Under the pieces are notes generated by a model that searched no databases, was not told the origin of the DNA, and saw only the letters and a program-made list of their open reading frames with translations. The position numbers and the translations under genes are program-made. Below are positions 22,451 to 35,000 of a DNA stretch of 54,508 nt, piece by piece; within the stretch, counting starts at the first letter, position 1, and every line of letters starts with the position of its first letter. This DNA is from Haplosporangium gracile (taxonomy: Eukaryota > Mortierellomycota > Mortierellomycetes > Mortierellales > Mortierellaceae), in the NCBI GenBank assembly GCA_015499985.1, contig JAAAUF010000180.1, positions 1 through 54,508 of the forward strand, written 5' to 3'.

Positions 22451-23005
22451 TCACCATGCCTTTACACAAGCAACAAAAGCAGCAATAAGAAATATAAAAG
22501 AGACATGGGAACTTACGGGAATCTCAACCTCACCAGCATCGATGGAATCACCAAGGTCCTTGGGGTTCTGGCCATCGACGGTGCATCCGACGGAGAAGGC
22601 AGTTCCGAGGATCTCCTTAACGGTTCCGGAGAGCTCACGGGCCAAGGACTTGTGGCGCATGATGCGAGCAATCTCGATAACATCATCGAGGGAGATGTTA
22701 CCGTTGTGCTTGATGTTCTTCTCCTTCTTGCGGTCACGGGGGGCCTCCTTGAGGGCCTTGATGACGAGGGAAGAAGCCGAGGGGACGACCGAGACGGCAG
22801 CCTGACGGTTCTGGATGGTCAACTGGACGGTGACACGGAGACCCTTCCAGTCCTGGGTGGCCTTGGCAATATCTTCACCGACCTTCTTGGGCGAAAGACC
22901 GAGAGGACCGATCTTGGGGGCAAGAGCAGAGGAAGCTCCGACCTCTCCTCCGGTGGCACGGAGGTAGATGATCTTGATCTCATTGGGGTCCAGCTTTGGT
23001 GGCAT
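22451..23005 (-). CDS. RPL12: 60S ribosomal protein uL11 (L12)
   Basis: The main exon 23005-22517 encodes 163 residues, with [20 protein letters not shown] at the start and [16 protein letters not shown] near the end, unmistakably cytosolic uL11 (eukaryotic L12). A GTAAGT donor right after ...EVEIP and an AAG acceptor at 22460 define a 57-base intron. The last exon, 22459-22451, then adds only Ala-Trp and the stop, for a total of 165 residues, exactly the family length. uL11 sits at the base of the P-stalk, binds the 28S GTPase-associated centre and recruits translation factors. Because the intron is a multiple of three and contains no in-frame stop, intron retention would give a product 19 residues longer. 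The upstream region contains a repetitive GGAT-rich tract. Confidence 0.95.
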   Translation of the reverse strand: MPPKLDPNEIKIIYLRATGGEVGASSALAPKIGPLGLSPKKVGEDIAKATQDWKGLRVTVQLTIQNRQAAVSVVPSASSLVIKALKEAPRDRKKEKNIKHNGNISLDDVIEIARIMRHKSLARELSGTVKEILGTAFSVGCTVDGQNPKDLGDSIDAGEVEIPVSSHVSFIFLIAAFVACVKAW

Positions 23006-23549
23006 GCTGTTTTAGGAAACAAGTGGAGTTCTTGGTTAGTTCATCTACTGTTTTTTCAAGCATAAGATCAGATCTAGAGCGGATGGGTGAATGAGTGCAG
23101 GATGCATGGAGTTATCGATGGTAGTGTCGAAAATGAGCCTGGGGACAGTGAGATGGTGCAGAGTGAGAAGATGATGACGGATGGATTGGATGGATTGGAT
23201 GGATGGGGGCTGGATGGATATCGATGAATGGATGTATATTTGGATGTCACACATACTTGATATATTTTCTTGGGAAGGGAAGAAGAGAGGGAGAGCTCAA
23301 TTTTTCACTCCGTAGGCGCTTTTTTGTCTCCTTTTAGGAAAGATTTTTGGTGGCGCCTTTTCTTTTTTTTTTCCTCTTTTTCAATCACAGCAAACAACAA
23401 AAAAAAAAGAACTTACACACTTCACCTTTTTCACACACACACAACTCAACTTACAATTCAACTCGATGCATGGATTGGAAGAAGTGGTTTTATTACCATG
23501 TGAAATGACAAAGGAAGGGATAAAAGAAAAAAGGAAGAGACGTCGCCCA
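23006..23549. promoter_or_regulatory. uL11 upstream region
   Basis: This is the promoter and 5' UTR of the uL11 gene, and downstream flank of the quinone oxidoreductase pseudogene. A GGATGGATTGGAT-type repeat occupies about 23179-23235. T-rich and A-rich runs lie at 23362-23410. No gene was recognised. Confidence 0.45.
23179..23235. repeat. GGAT-rich imperfect tandem repeat
   Basis: Short units of the type GGATGGATTG are repeated with variations upstream of the ribosomal protein gene. It could be a simple repeat or contribute to promoter architecture; sequence alone does not say which. Confidence 0.6.
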
Positions 23550-24688
23550 TTGGATCTTGAGGTGCAACCTGCCGGTCGTTTTGCGACCCTCAAAGTCCTA
23601 ATGAGCCTGCTGAATATTCTCCATGGGATACACCTTATGGATCGCAAACTTCAACTGGCCCTCTCCGAATGCTCAAGAGCATCCCCAATCAACTCATCAA
23701 ACTCTTCACGGGTCATAATATAATTGTACACCGTCGTCCAGGTCACCTTGACATTCTTGCTCGCCAGACGCACGAGATTCAGGAGTGGGATCACGCCACT
23801 AACACTGCCAAACAACATCAGGGTTCCCAAACGGCGGACAATGTTCGAGCTCGACTCGAAAGTCGCCTGGCCGACGCTGTCGAACACGGCGTGGACTCCT
23901 TCACCGTTGGCAAGTTCGCAGACCTTCTTCTCAAGGGCCTCGTAGCCGTTGTTGATGAGGACGATATGTTCTGCACCGTAGGCGCGGGCAAGAGCGGCCT
24001 TCTCTTCGGTCGAGACGGTGCCGATGACGTGAGCGCCGAGAAGACGGCCGGGCTAGGAGAGGAGGAGGCCGACTCCTCCGGCGGCGGCGTGGACGACGAT
24101 CTAGTCGCTTTTCTGGACGGTGTAGCCTGCGGACCAGTCCAGCAGCTGTCAGACTCTGAGTATCTCGAAAAAAAAGCTTTCTACAACTTTATCCCTGTCT
24201 TTTTTTCCACTATTGTCATATATTGATAGTACATTAAAAGTCAAAACGGAACTAACAGTCTTGAGGGAAACGTGGTCAGGCAACTTGACAAGGGTGAACC
24301 GTATCTTGACAAGGGTGAACCGTATCTTGACAAGGGTGAACCGTATCTTGACAAGGGTGAACCGTATCAATGACAGCGTAATCAGAATACGTACTCTGAC
24401 CCATAAATGCAACCCGATCTCCAATCTTGACTCCTTGGACCTCAGATCCAACCTCGGCAACCTCTCTGGAGCCCTCACGACCAGGGATCAGGAGGTAGAG
24501 GTGGGATAATTTTCCGGGTCGCTCATAGATGTCAATGTAGTTCACACCGGCATAGGCTATCTTGACGAGGACTTGGGTGGATTTTGGGATGGAGCGGGGG
24601 ATGGTGGGGGTAGCAGGGTGGGTAGCAGGGTGGAAACGTCGCCGTGCTCTGCGATTCGGATCATGCGTGCGCTAGAGTTGACCATCAT
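23550..24688 (-). pseudogene. NADPH:quinone oxidoreductase pseudogene
   Basis: Minus-strand fragments together cover a zeta-crystallin/quinone reductase of the medium-chain dehydrogenase family. They are an N-terminal MIRIAEHGDVSTL, then KIAYAGVNYIDIYERPGKL and GDRVAFM, the NADPH-binding HAAAGGVGLLL, GAHVIGTVSTEEKAALARAY, VFDSVGQATFESS and a C-terminal EGRKTTGRLHLKI. They do not form one frame. Visible lesions: a frame shift near 24590-24620 beside a duplicated CTACCCACC-type stretch; four copies of a 21-base unit with a further frame change at 24284-24367; stops at 24101-24103, 24053-24055 and 23598-23600; and another frame change near 23655-23675. The NADPH site itself is intact. The functional ancestor would be about 330 residues and would reduce quinones using NADPH. 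Sequencing error cannot plausibly explain so many defects. Confidence 0.87.
24284..24367 (-). repeat. Four perfect 21 bp tandem repeats
   Basis: CTTGACAAGGGTGAACCGTAT on the plus strand is repeated four times without mismatch. It is embedded in the quinone oxidoreductase pseudogene, where normally one copy would encode the segment around DTVHLVKLP. The identical copies point to very recent expansion. Confidence 0.95.
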
Positions 24689-26126
24689 TGTAGAAGAGGA
24701 GGGGGAGGGGTTTCAAAGAGAGGGGAGGAGTGAATTTTTTTTGTAGAAGAGAAAGTGTTGTGTTGATGCTTGTTTATTACTGATAAAGTTGAAAAGGTAG
24801 TAGCGCGTCGCTGGTATATATGAATAAGGTCTGTGCGATCAGGACACGCCACTCGCTTCTCGAAAACTGTGCATGCGTAGAATTGCCAGCAATGAGCAAT
24901 CAAAAATCATTAGAAACCAAACAAACAAACCAGCAATGAACAAAATGTCGCGATTTTTTTCCCCCTTTCTGTCCACACGTAAATAATAAACACAACAAAA
25001 TCCGACAACAGAACCAACCACAAACGCTCGGGCACGTGGCATCATAACGATGAATAATTCAACGTTTAGGAGGAGGAGGAGTCTCCACTATGGGGGTTGT
25101 TCTTGGTCCGACAGACTCAGGCTGCGCTCTCGACCGCGTTGTCGTCAGTCATTGTTGCACCAGTCAAAACAGCAGATAGTAGTAAAAAGCTGTTCCAGAG
25201 TCCGTCTCACAAAAGCTCTCATGGCTCACGATAGAGCTGAGAACCAGAGCGCGGACCCGCATCACTCCGTGAACTCAGAACACTTCTACAAAACGCAACG
25301 TGTACACGCATCCAGCAACACCTGCTTTGTGCTGTCGTGGCGGTCAAGCTAAGCGCAGCGCCTCTGTCTTAACAGATAATATCTACCGGCCGCCTGTAAA
25401 GAAGCCGAGCCCCCAGTCCCGATGTAGGTCTGGCTTGGTAGTGTAGAACAACAAGACATGGCTTGCTGCTCCACAGTGATCCAGAGTCACTTCATGGATG
25501 TGTGCGAGCTTTTGAAAGATGTACCGCACGAGCGGCCCTTTGGAATCCAGATTGTGTAAGCGTTCTTGGTCTGCCTTTCAAATCTGGAACGACCCCCTAT
25601 GTTTCTGCTTCTTGCTTACTTTGCTCCATCCCATCTCTCAATGAAGGCGAGAAAATTTTGGAGTATATACTGTCCACAAGACCCCTACTTTAAAATTCCT
25701 TTTCACATAGGAATCAAAACCCTCACTCGCTTCACATTCCTTAATCTCTCAACTCGATTTGTAAGCCCTTGAAACTTTTTGCCCACACAGCAATCAACCG
25801 AGCTGAGAGTGAAGGAAGGGGATCCAGGTCTGACCGACCAACAAGATTCGCTATGTAAACCTTCGCCAAAAGTCTTTAGCCGCTTGAGAGGAAACGCTCC
25901 TTCGAACAGACCATTCACAAAAAAAAAAAAATAATAATAAAAGGAACGCGTTTTATTGTCGACTTTTCTTCTACACAAATCGAATCGTAGAAAAATGTTG
26001 CAACCAGCATATCTCGCTCGACTTCGCACAAAGGTACAGCATATCACAGAAGTAAAGAGAGGACGATCTTTCACTAGTCAACGTAGCACATAGGAATAAA
26101 AAATTGAACCTTTTTATTGTTCAAAT
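24689..26126. other. 1.4 kb without a supported gene
   Basis: No recognisable gene on either strand, only short frames without domains. The left end is the former promoter of the quinone oxidoreductase pseudogene; the right end is the 3' flank of the Nudix gene, with an A-rich run at 25919-25931. I saw no terminal repeats or transposase motifs. Confidence 0.4.
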
Positions 26127-27397
26127 TCAATGCTCCTCCTTAAAAGTAGGCCACTTCTTACACCCCGGGAACTCAAGCTTCCTATTCAACCGCTGAGCAA
26201 TCTCAAGGTAATCCGGCTCGTTCTCGGGCGTCAATACAGCATGACGGATCATGAAGTGGAGGCAGACACACGCACAGTTAGGCTTGAACTCTCCCGATCG
26301 GATTGATTCCAGGACTTCATCCATGGACCAGAGACGGAAGTTCTCGACCTCCGTATCGCAGGGTGTTGGAGTAAAGTCCGCCGGTAGTTCCAAATCATAT
26401 ACGATCTGGAGGAGTTTGTAGGAAGACAAGAAAAAGAGAGAGAAGACAGATATTAGCGTGCAAGATCTTTTCCCCCTTTGTTCTAGTAAAAATGCATGCA
26501 TGCAAGTCTTTTCATATTGTACTACAAACAGAGAAAGAAAAAAAAATCCCTCCCTTACCTGAGTCTCAGGCTGGGTATCCGTCTCATCTTTCGACAACTT
26601 GATATAACTAATCGTCCCCACGGGCATAGCGTTTCTCGCAATCTCAATAGGAATCGTAGCCTCCTCCATCGACTCCTTCAAAATCGTATACGCCGGAGAA
26701 TGCCCAAACCCCATCCCTCCCGCTACCATATTATCCAACATCCCTGGGTAGGTTGGTTTCGTAGCCGATCGACGAGCAACCCACATCTTGACTTGGTGGG
26801 GTCGGGGGCCCGTACGAATATATCCGTTCATATGAACTCCATAGGCATGGACTCCGAAGATCCCGCAGGCTGAACGTTCGATGGCTAGGGCTGCGCCACT
26901 CTTTGTTGTGAGAGGGTTTGTGTTGTGGGTATAGACGCCGTAGAGTTCGTCGCGCCAGCCGGAGAGGGATGGGAATGATTTGGCATCTTTTCTCCAGATA
27001 TCCTGTTATAACAAAGTGAAAGAAAAATATGTGAAACGATTAGAATTATTGAATTATTTAGGGAGACTGATTAAAAGTTGTTTGATCACGCACAGGGGCG
27101 GCTGTAATAGCCACATACCAGCATCTGTGCAATGGCGTCAGAACGCGATTCATAATCCGCCAACCAAGGCATAAACGAAATAGTCGTCTCCGTGATATGG
27201 AAAGCAGGTCGGTCTTGCTGGTTGAAAGCAATAATATGGGGAACTACCGAGGAATGAATCCGGCCACAGGGGATTTCGTCAACAATGAATGTCAGGAACG
27301 AGAGTCGCTCCAGTCGCGGGTCTGAGGGGTAAGGAAAACTGTCACATCTGTTGACGACGTCAATCAGACTGAGTTGTTGTCGTGTTGGTGTGGTCAT
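26127..27397 (-). CDS. DUF4743/Nudix hydrolase, thiamine-diphosphate type
   Basis: Three exons, 27397-27119, 27002-26559 and 26405-26127, give 333 residues. The first ~140 residues match the DUF4743 module (FVDEIPCGRIHSSVV-like, then DELYGVYTHNTN), and residues ~155-290 form a Nudix fold with MWVARRSATKPTYPGMLDNM and a Nudix box. This two-part architecture is that of yeast YJR142W and plant Nudix 20/24 proteins, reported to hydrolyse damaged forms of thiamine diphosphate to the monophosphate. The Nudix box reads GGMGFGHSPAYTILKESMEEA: the REUxEE glutamates are present (KESMEE), but the first Glu after GxxxxG is His. Catalysis may still work, since that residue is peripheral. The start at 27397 gives MTTPTRQQL. 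An inverted AATAAA lies just after the stop, at 26113-26118. Confidence 0.9.
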
Positions 27398-27567
27398 TGT
27401 CAAGAGTGTGTTGTAAGCAGTTGAGGAGAAATTGAATGTCGAACGAAGGAAGGAGACATGTTCCCGCCTCCCACAGGAACGGTTGGGCGCAACCTTCTTT
27501 GCACTTAAGGGGGACTATTGAACCCCAGCGAAAAATTAACCGAACAATGTATGTTTATTTTAAGCAG

Positions 27568-30500
27568 CTACTCACTCTTTCTTTGCTGCTCCTCCCTAAT
27601 CACCGCGGCAGCATCGGCAGCCGACGACCCCTCCAGCTCCTCAAGGGTGGGCAAGAACTGCAGCGGTGGGTTTGTATCCGGAGAAGGTGTCGAGACCGAG
27701 AATGGGGCCAGGGCACGTCTGGCCGTCGCAATTCGAATGGCCAGATGCAAGCATGACATATCGACCGCAACAACCTCCCACGCAAACTCGATCCCGTGCA
27801 TCAACTGGATACCCTTGACGATCCGCTGCGCAATCTGCTGGTTGATCATGATGAACTTCTCGTCCACAGTGCAGGGCATCGTGTCTTCGTCCTCGTTGAA
27901 ACACCGCTGGATATAGGGTAACAGCGCCTGGCTGATCGATCCCACAGAGATGTCCTTCGAGTCTTCATAGTTAGGCACTAAAAAAGAGATGAAGCAAGAG
28001 AGAAGGAGAGGTCTGAGTAACAATGGCAAAGGACCGTGACAGATGTAAGTACGATTAACACGTAGAGGAGTAGACTTACAGGCGATCTCGAAGGGCGTGG
28101 TATGCGCCATGACGTTGTATCGATCATGATGATGGTATCTGAACTCGAATGTTCCTTGGAACCACGGCAACTTGTCTCCCGAGAAGATAGCCCGCCCACG
28201 ACAGATCTCCTGATCATTCACCCAGACGACCTCTTCTTCCGAAACATCGCCATCTCCCAATCCGGCATGATCGCCATCCCGTCCTGGATCTTCACTGCCC
28301 TCTTCCAGTCCCTTATCACGGATTACAAAGAGGTAGCGACCGTGCGATGCAACGTTGGTAACCTTGTGGGTTTGGTTGCTGGAAGACTTGTAAATGCCAA
28401 TCCAATCCTTGGTACCGTGATTCAAGGGCGCCGTCCATGAGATGGTCAGTTTCTCTCCCAGTTGGAATGTGGGCACTCCCGAGGCATTCAGTGTGGGTTG
28501 CTTATCCGTTTCCAGTTTGACTGAGTACTGCGACATATCATACACACCCATGTCATCCCAAGTACGTCTATATACAAGGTTTAGAATAGAAAGTGTTAAC
28601 TTTGAGTTCGTCATATCTCCTACATCACAAGCGGTGGGTGCAAAGCGCGCCAGATACTTACACAACAAAGAGACGATCCTTAGAGTTTTCGAGCAGCGTC
28701 TTAGAGTTGGAAACAATCTCCTGGATCTTGGGCGCGACACTTTGGACAAGACCAGTGGTACCCTCAACAAACTCCTGAGCCCTTCCCAACACATCCTGGA
28801 TCTCAGGGGTCTCTTCCAGTTTGCCACGAAACTTTGACACCTCTTCCTGGAACTTTTGCGGAAGGGTAGTCGCTGCCTTGACGGTCTTAACAACTCCTGC
28901 ATCTTTGCGGACCTTGTCACCATAGATCTTGCGCATGTGGGGAGACTCGACGTAGTGCAAGAACAAAAAGTTGGAGATCTGAGAGAACATGGCCAGTATG
29001 AAGATGGACCAACTGTTGCAGATCAGCGTCATGCCCCAGAACGCCGCATGTCCCATCACCTTCTCAGGGTTGTTCACAAATCTATCCATAGAGGTTGAAA
29101 AAAGGCAAAGAGGGTTAAAGATTTGAGCCTCACCGATAGTGCTTTTGATTATACCTGCTAGTAAGTGCCCATGTTACCTGTAGATGCCGGTGTAGAAGAG
29201 ACCGCTGGATGACTCCTCGATAAAGAAGTCACCATAGAACCAGCCAAAGTCACCCAGGACCTCAAACACCGAGACAGAAGCCCAGATGTGCAGAGCAATC
29301 AACGCAAGTCCAAGAACATGGCGTAACAGAACCGTTCCATAAGTCCAATCATCAGGGATTGAGTACATCTTGAATGCCGCCAAGAAAAAGGTCGCATAGG
29401 TCATGGAATTGGAAAGGTTGAAAATACTTTTCCAGCTCTGGAACGCATCCTGAACGGTGCCCCCGTGCTTGATAAAGTGTTTCGTATAAAACTTGTTGAC
29501 ACTCTGCATTCTTAAAACAGTACCCAGGACATAGGAATGGAAGATTCGCCAGAACAGCGCCTGCATTACAATCATGAATGTGATGAAACTGGGACCCATG
29601 TTTGAGATCAGCAACGGCACAACAGTCGCATAGATAATGATGAGTGCCACAAAGATGTCGGTCGATCGGAAGATGTCAAAGTTTTTAAAGACGATGAGGT
29701 CTCGTCGGAAGAAGGTGCTGTACATGTCCTTGGATCCGCAGGGTACAAGAGTTGCTGCATGTTCCATATTGGGCGTCGCGCTGCCGCCACTGATGCTGCC
29801 GGTCCTGGTTACCGTTGAAGTGGATGCATTGCCGGCGTTCAATGCCTGCTCGCTCAAGATTGCTGTGCGCTTCTTGTGAACCAAAGGAGGATTGTACGTC
29901 TTGTCAATGTCTAAAAGAGCCCAAGTGTCATACTCATGTTATTCGCCGTGGATCATACAACACTCAAATCGTCGCCTGGTGACAGCTATCATCATTTGCA
30001 GGCCGACTTACGAGGGTTTTCGACGAGTGTCAGGAAGGCAAACTGGGCAGCGTGGGCAAAAAGCGAGATGAACAGAACCATGTAGGATGCGGTCATCAAC
30101 GAGATTCCGTAGTATCCAGCATATCCGACCGAGTACATGGGGTGTGGCGCCATCTCGAACACGCCATCGAACGTCAGCGACTGTTCGATCAAAAAGAAAA
30201 AGTCGCCCCAGTCTATGTACCATTGTTTGTGTATGTGTAAACAAAAAGAATGCGCGTTAAAAGCGGAGTTCAGGCATATTGTGTAATTTTCCTCGCGTGA
30301 ATGGATGACAAACGGCTGAGCTGTAAAAAATCACGACATAGGCCATAGGCCCAGACTTACACCAGGCGAAATCCTTGACGACTCTATGGGCATCCAGCTT
30401 GACCCAGATATTGAAGAATACCAGGACAAATCCTCCAATCCAGCGCAGCAGGTTGCTAAAAAACCCAGCGCCTTCAGGGACAGTGAACCAGGAGAGTGCG

Positions 30501-31613
30501 AAACAGATGTAGGTCGTAAAGTCGTTCATCAAGATTAGATCCACCAACTGTCTGTACAGCAGCCATGTGTTGAATTCAATGGGGGCCGTCTATGTGACAA
30601 ATCAAAAATAGTGAAAAAGGGGGTCAATGATCCAAAGAACCAAAAGGAAAAAAAAAAAAAAACTAACAAAAAACCGAGATGAAGAAGTTTGAGATGGATA
30701 GGTTACCTCAAAGTCATAGTCGGATTCCATTTTACAGGTCAGTTCATCCTTGAGCCAGTCATACCAAGGGCTTCCACGGTTCTTGTCAAAGATCCTCTTC
30801 TCCCTCGCCAGAGCGACCAGCCCACGGCGGTTGCTCTGCATCTTGAGTAGGTAACCCAGTCCAGCATTGTAGCCCGCCCTCCAGAAGACAAATAGGATCA
30901 AGAAGAGCCACTTCTTGATCGATGTAGGCAGGGTGAGGAAGAGTAGGACCTGGACTCCCATGACGACAAGCGTGATGATGTCAAAAACAGACTTACGCTT
31001 CGACATGTTAAAGATCTCTGTGACCATGTCCTTTGTCGCGGGCACTCTGAAGACTAGAAAAAGATACGATACACAGTCATGGTCATCCTGTCAGTTGTCT
31101 GCCTTGTGTGCTCTTTTTATTTTCTCACGAGGTATTATGCAATTCCCTTCTTTTCCTTGCAGGTTCCATGTGAACACTAACAATAGATAAGACAGCAATG
31201 CAACCTGCACCAAAACATCTCAACAACCCAACAGATCAACGTAATAAATAATGAGAAACAATAGGAGGCCTGCCCAACCACAAAGAGAAGAAAAGAAACT
31301 TACCGGTGCCATTGGGCGTTTTGCCATAGGCCGTCTCAGCAGACTCCTTGACAAGGTTTTCTTTTTGAGTCTCTGTCAGCTTGCGACCCAAGGGGAACCT
31401 GGTCAAGTCGTCGCTTAGCACTCGACTGTGCCCACTTTCGTTTTTTTCAGGATCTGCATCAAAGCCGTTGCTGAAGGCCGAGTTGGGTGAGAGCGTTGTG
31501 GAGGAGGAAGGCTGGTGGTGGTGATGTTTGTTGGCAGACGAGAGACCGGTCGATGTTGAGAGGTCGTGTTGGTCGTCTCCAGCAGCCTTGCGGTTGCGAA
31601 GTTCTGTGTCCAT
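27568..31613 (-). CDS. CHO2: Phosphatidylethanolamine N-methyltransferase Cho2
   Basis: Eight exons (31613-31304, 31053-30707, 30589-30361, 30212-30012, 29910-29178, 29081-28662, 28567-28080, 27977-27568) join in frame to 1045 residues, a little longer than yeast Cho2 (869). A disordered N-terminus with a His run is followed by many transmembrane segments organised as two halves. The SAM-related motif [16 protein letters not shown] (near residue 320) and the later [29 protein letters not shown] are diagnostic of Cho2. The long cytosolic C-terminus starts around residue 610 and includes [17 protein letters not shown], the fold found in fungal Cho2 proteins. Cho2 is an ER enzyme that performs the first SAM-dependent methylation of phosphatidylethanolamine toward phosphatidylcholine; Opi3 does the rest. 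All introns are 65-160 bases long and GT-AG. Confidence 0.95.
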
Positions 31614-32030
31614 TCGTGCGGGATCGAAGGACGGGAATGCAGAAAGGAAGTAGCGCTTGGTCGGTCGTTAACGATACGAAGAAGAAGGGGCAGCTTTGTT
31701 TTGGTTAGTGTCTCGCAAGAGTTGTCGTTGGCTCTTTGTCTGGTCTGTGCTATTACGGGATGGTAAAGATCAGTTGAATGACCTTTTTTGTCCAAGTGTT
31801 GAATGAGTGAATGAAGAACGCAGGTGAATGCGACTTTTTTTCAGGAAAGGAGGACAGAAATAAGGATAAGGGTAAAGAAGAAAGAGAGCGAGGAGCTGAA
31901 AAAGAAAGCGCCTTTTATCATAGAATATTCTGAACCACCCACATCCATTGCTTTTATTCAATTGGCTACCGATCGCCCTGAGGCTGAGACACTCGAAAAA
32001 ATAACGGACGCGTCAAGAAAAGCGTATATT
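31614..32030. other. Spacer between CHO2 and the 5-phosphatase gene
   Basis: This is the CHO2 promoter on the right of its start codon and the 3' flank of the 5-phosphatase gene. It is purine-rich around 31850-31915. No gene was found. Confidence 0.4.
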
Positions 32031-35000
32031 TTACATATCTGAGGATAGGATCCTTACAACCTGGGCAAGGTCGCCACCTTCACGATCCAGAACACCCTCA
32101 ACTCGAGAGTCATTCCATCCCCACGACCTCAGCCAAGCCAGCTTCTTGATGCGAATCTCCTTCTCCTGAACCTTGTACCACCCCTCCTTCACCTGCTGCT
32201 CAACTACTCGTCGCTGTGCCTCGTCGATCCGTTTCACTCCCACCACGAATCCTCCGCTGATGGGTCGGTGGTCCGAAACGCGGCACTCGTTGCGCTTGTA
32301 AAAGAGTTGCCTCACATGGCGACCTCTCCACAGGATTCGATCACACCAAGCTGGGGTTCGGTGTTTGGACGAGGTATCATACGTGTCTGTACCAGGGTCG
32401 TACTTGTAGGTGGGTGCAAACCGCAGTTCGCTCTCGTTGAAGGCGCGAAGCACGAACTGAGGGTTTTTTTGCTTCTGTTGCAGCAGCTGGTCATGGGCAT
32501 GCAAGTGTGACCATTCCTGCGCTTGGACCCGGGAGACCGCCTCGCTGAACTTGACATCGATACGGTAGTTGAGATCGCCCGAGAGGAAGCAAATCTCGTG
32601 GTCCATTGCCATCGTACCGTCTCCGAACCAAAAGACCTCTGGGTGAACTGTCCCTGACGAAATGGCGGGGTTAGGATGGCAGAGTTTCTTGAGGACATTA
32701 GCCGCGTCCGTGTTACGCTGTCGGGTATGCGATTGCCCTGCTGCCAAATGGCAGTTGACAAAAGAAATGGATGTGTCGTCGATGATAAATCTCGTCGCGA
32801 TTCCACCCTGAAAAAATTAATAAGGAGGAAAAAAAAACGTTATTAGTTACGCTTCAACAGAGTATATTGAAAAAGGGAAAATGCCGACAAGTGTGCGCTA
32901 CCTTGTTGCCGTGGTATCCCTTCAGACCAGTCTTGACCATGTCGACATGAGTCCATTCGTTGCGGATGTTCTCCCATTCCTTATCGCGAACAAAGACGCA
33001 ACTGAAAAGACCAACAAGGTTGGAGCACTCCAGTAACTTGAAGTTAATACCCATTGGTGCATAGAGTTCCCGAATCTTGGTAGTCAAATAAATCTGCCAA
33101 CGCTTGTACTGCTTGGAGATAGTCTCCGTCTCTGCCCGTTTCGATCCCTTCAGCAACGATTCTACGGAGCGATGAGAGTTATATAAAATAAAGTGTCAGA
33201 AAGCTGATTGCCTCCAGGAACTAAGAACTGCACAAGAAAAAAAAAAACAACTTACTGGCGGTCATCTTCTTGCTCTCGAGATCAACAATCTCCTGGAATC
33301 CGACGCTAATAATATCGGGTGGTCCTTCTTGGTCCATGCCAAGAAGCCATGACTCGAACAACTTTCTGTCGGCGCCACCATTAGCGTCCTGCGCGGTCGG
33401 TTTCGAGGCGTCGATATTCCATGAGCAAATCAAAATCTTGAGATCCCTCCAGTGACAATACTCCTTGCTTCTGTCCACCATTCCTTTGGCTACGGAATTA
33501 AAAGAGAAAAGCGAGAGGGGAGTTAGTTAATAGAGTTAATTGCCAAACCGATAAGTCATTCAACAATAACAGCTGACAGAGAGGAAATGCAGCATAAAAA
33601 GGAAAACTTACTCAAGCGGTCTTTGGCCATGAGTCCGTCCCAGATTTTGATCTCGCCATTCTCTGCGCAACTTCCAACTTGGTGTCGACCGCCAAGAATC
33701 AGGCCTTCCTCGTCAAGTTGCAGACAAGAGACTCCCGACTCCTTGTGCGCCTGCCAGTCCTTCATGACAACGGGCACTTCAGGACGGAGATCAAGGACAT
33801 AAATCTTTCCTGTGGCGAAACCAGCCCAGAGATACGAGCCGACGCCCAGCAGAGACATGATCCTGTAGGCGTGCACATTGATAATCCTAATCTTTTCACG
33901 AGTCTCAATCGACCAGAGAATGACTTTGCCGTCCTCGTGTCCTGAGAAAACTTGACCGCTTCCCGCAATGGTCGCCAGACAAGTCAATGGGCCGACGCCG
34001 TAGGGTATATCCATGGAAGTTGGTGCCAGTTTAGGTCTTCCTGCATCAGGTCCAACGCGAACCACATGAACCTTGGAGCCATCCGACGACCACAACATAT
34101 CCTGGACAGCAACGGCGCAGATCTGCTTGACTGGGATGGTGAGCGATTGGAGGGGCGATTGGATGGTGGGTCTGCCCAGCATCCCATCCTCGGGCCAGAC
34201 AAAGACCGATCCTGTGTCGTCGACTGTCCAGACCTGGCCTTTACAGCGGATGATATGGGTGACACAGCCGCCCTTATGAGTCGCACGCTTCTTTTCCACG
34301 ACCTCCCTTGTCCGGGTGTCGATGACCTGCAGAGATCCCTCGTTCCATCCTGCCCAGAGGTACTGGCCAAGCGAATCCGGTCGTCGACTTTGTGTGAACA
34401 TGAGCGCCGTGGGTTTGTTATCCTTCTCGTGGCCATAAGAAGAAACATTCTCTCCTGTCAAGAGCGAGTAGACACGGATGTTGGATGTTGCCGTAGCGAC
34501 CTGTTCATGCGATATACTGAAGGCCCGGACGCCATGTGATTTCTGTCCAATGTCGTGAATATCAACCGAATCCGAGAACAGCGGGAGACGACGATTTGAT
34601 CGTGAATAGTCTGGGAACACGCCATCGGTTGGTGATGCTCCAGAGGCTGCTGGTTGAGTAGGTTGGTGAGGTGACGCAAAGGCATTGTTCCTTCCAATTT
34701 CCGATTCCAACTCGACAACCTGTCCCAGAGATAAGAGTGATCCTGAGTCCTGAGGTGGTTGGGGTCTCTTGCGCATGGAAGGTTTAGGAGGAAGGGCAGG
34801 AGCGACCTCCTGGTCGGACAATGCGCCTGAGGACCGCCCAAGATATCCTTTGGCGTTTGGACGAGCGGGGAGTGAGGGTGGAGTAGGCGGTTCCTTGAAG
34901 GTCCTAGCTCGAGTTGGTCGTGGCGAAGCATCCACAAAGCTTTTGAAGGGATTGGAGGGTGTTGCGGTAGACTGATATTCTTCGACGTCGTCATAGTCCT

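Noticed and set aside
22505..23065. 186-residue plus-strand frame opposite uL11
   Set aside because: It is antisense to a highly conserved ribosomal protein gene, with Asp/Gly-rich composition typical of a shadow frame.
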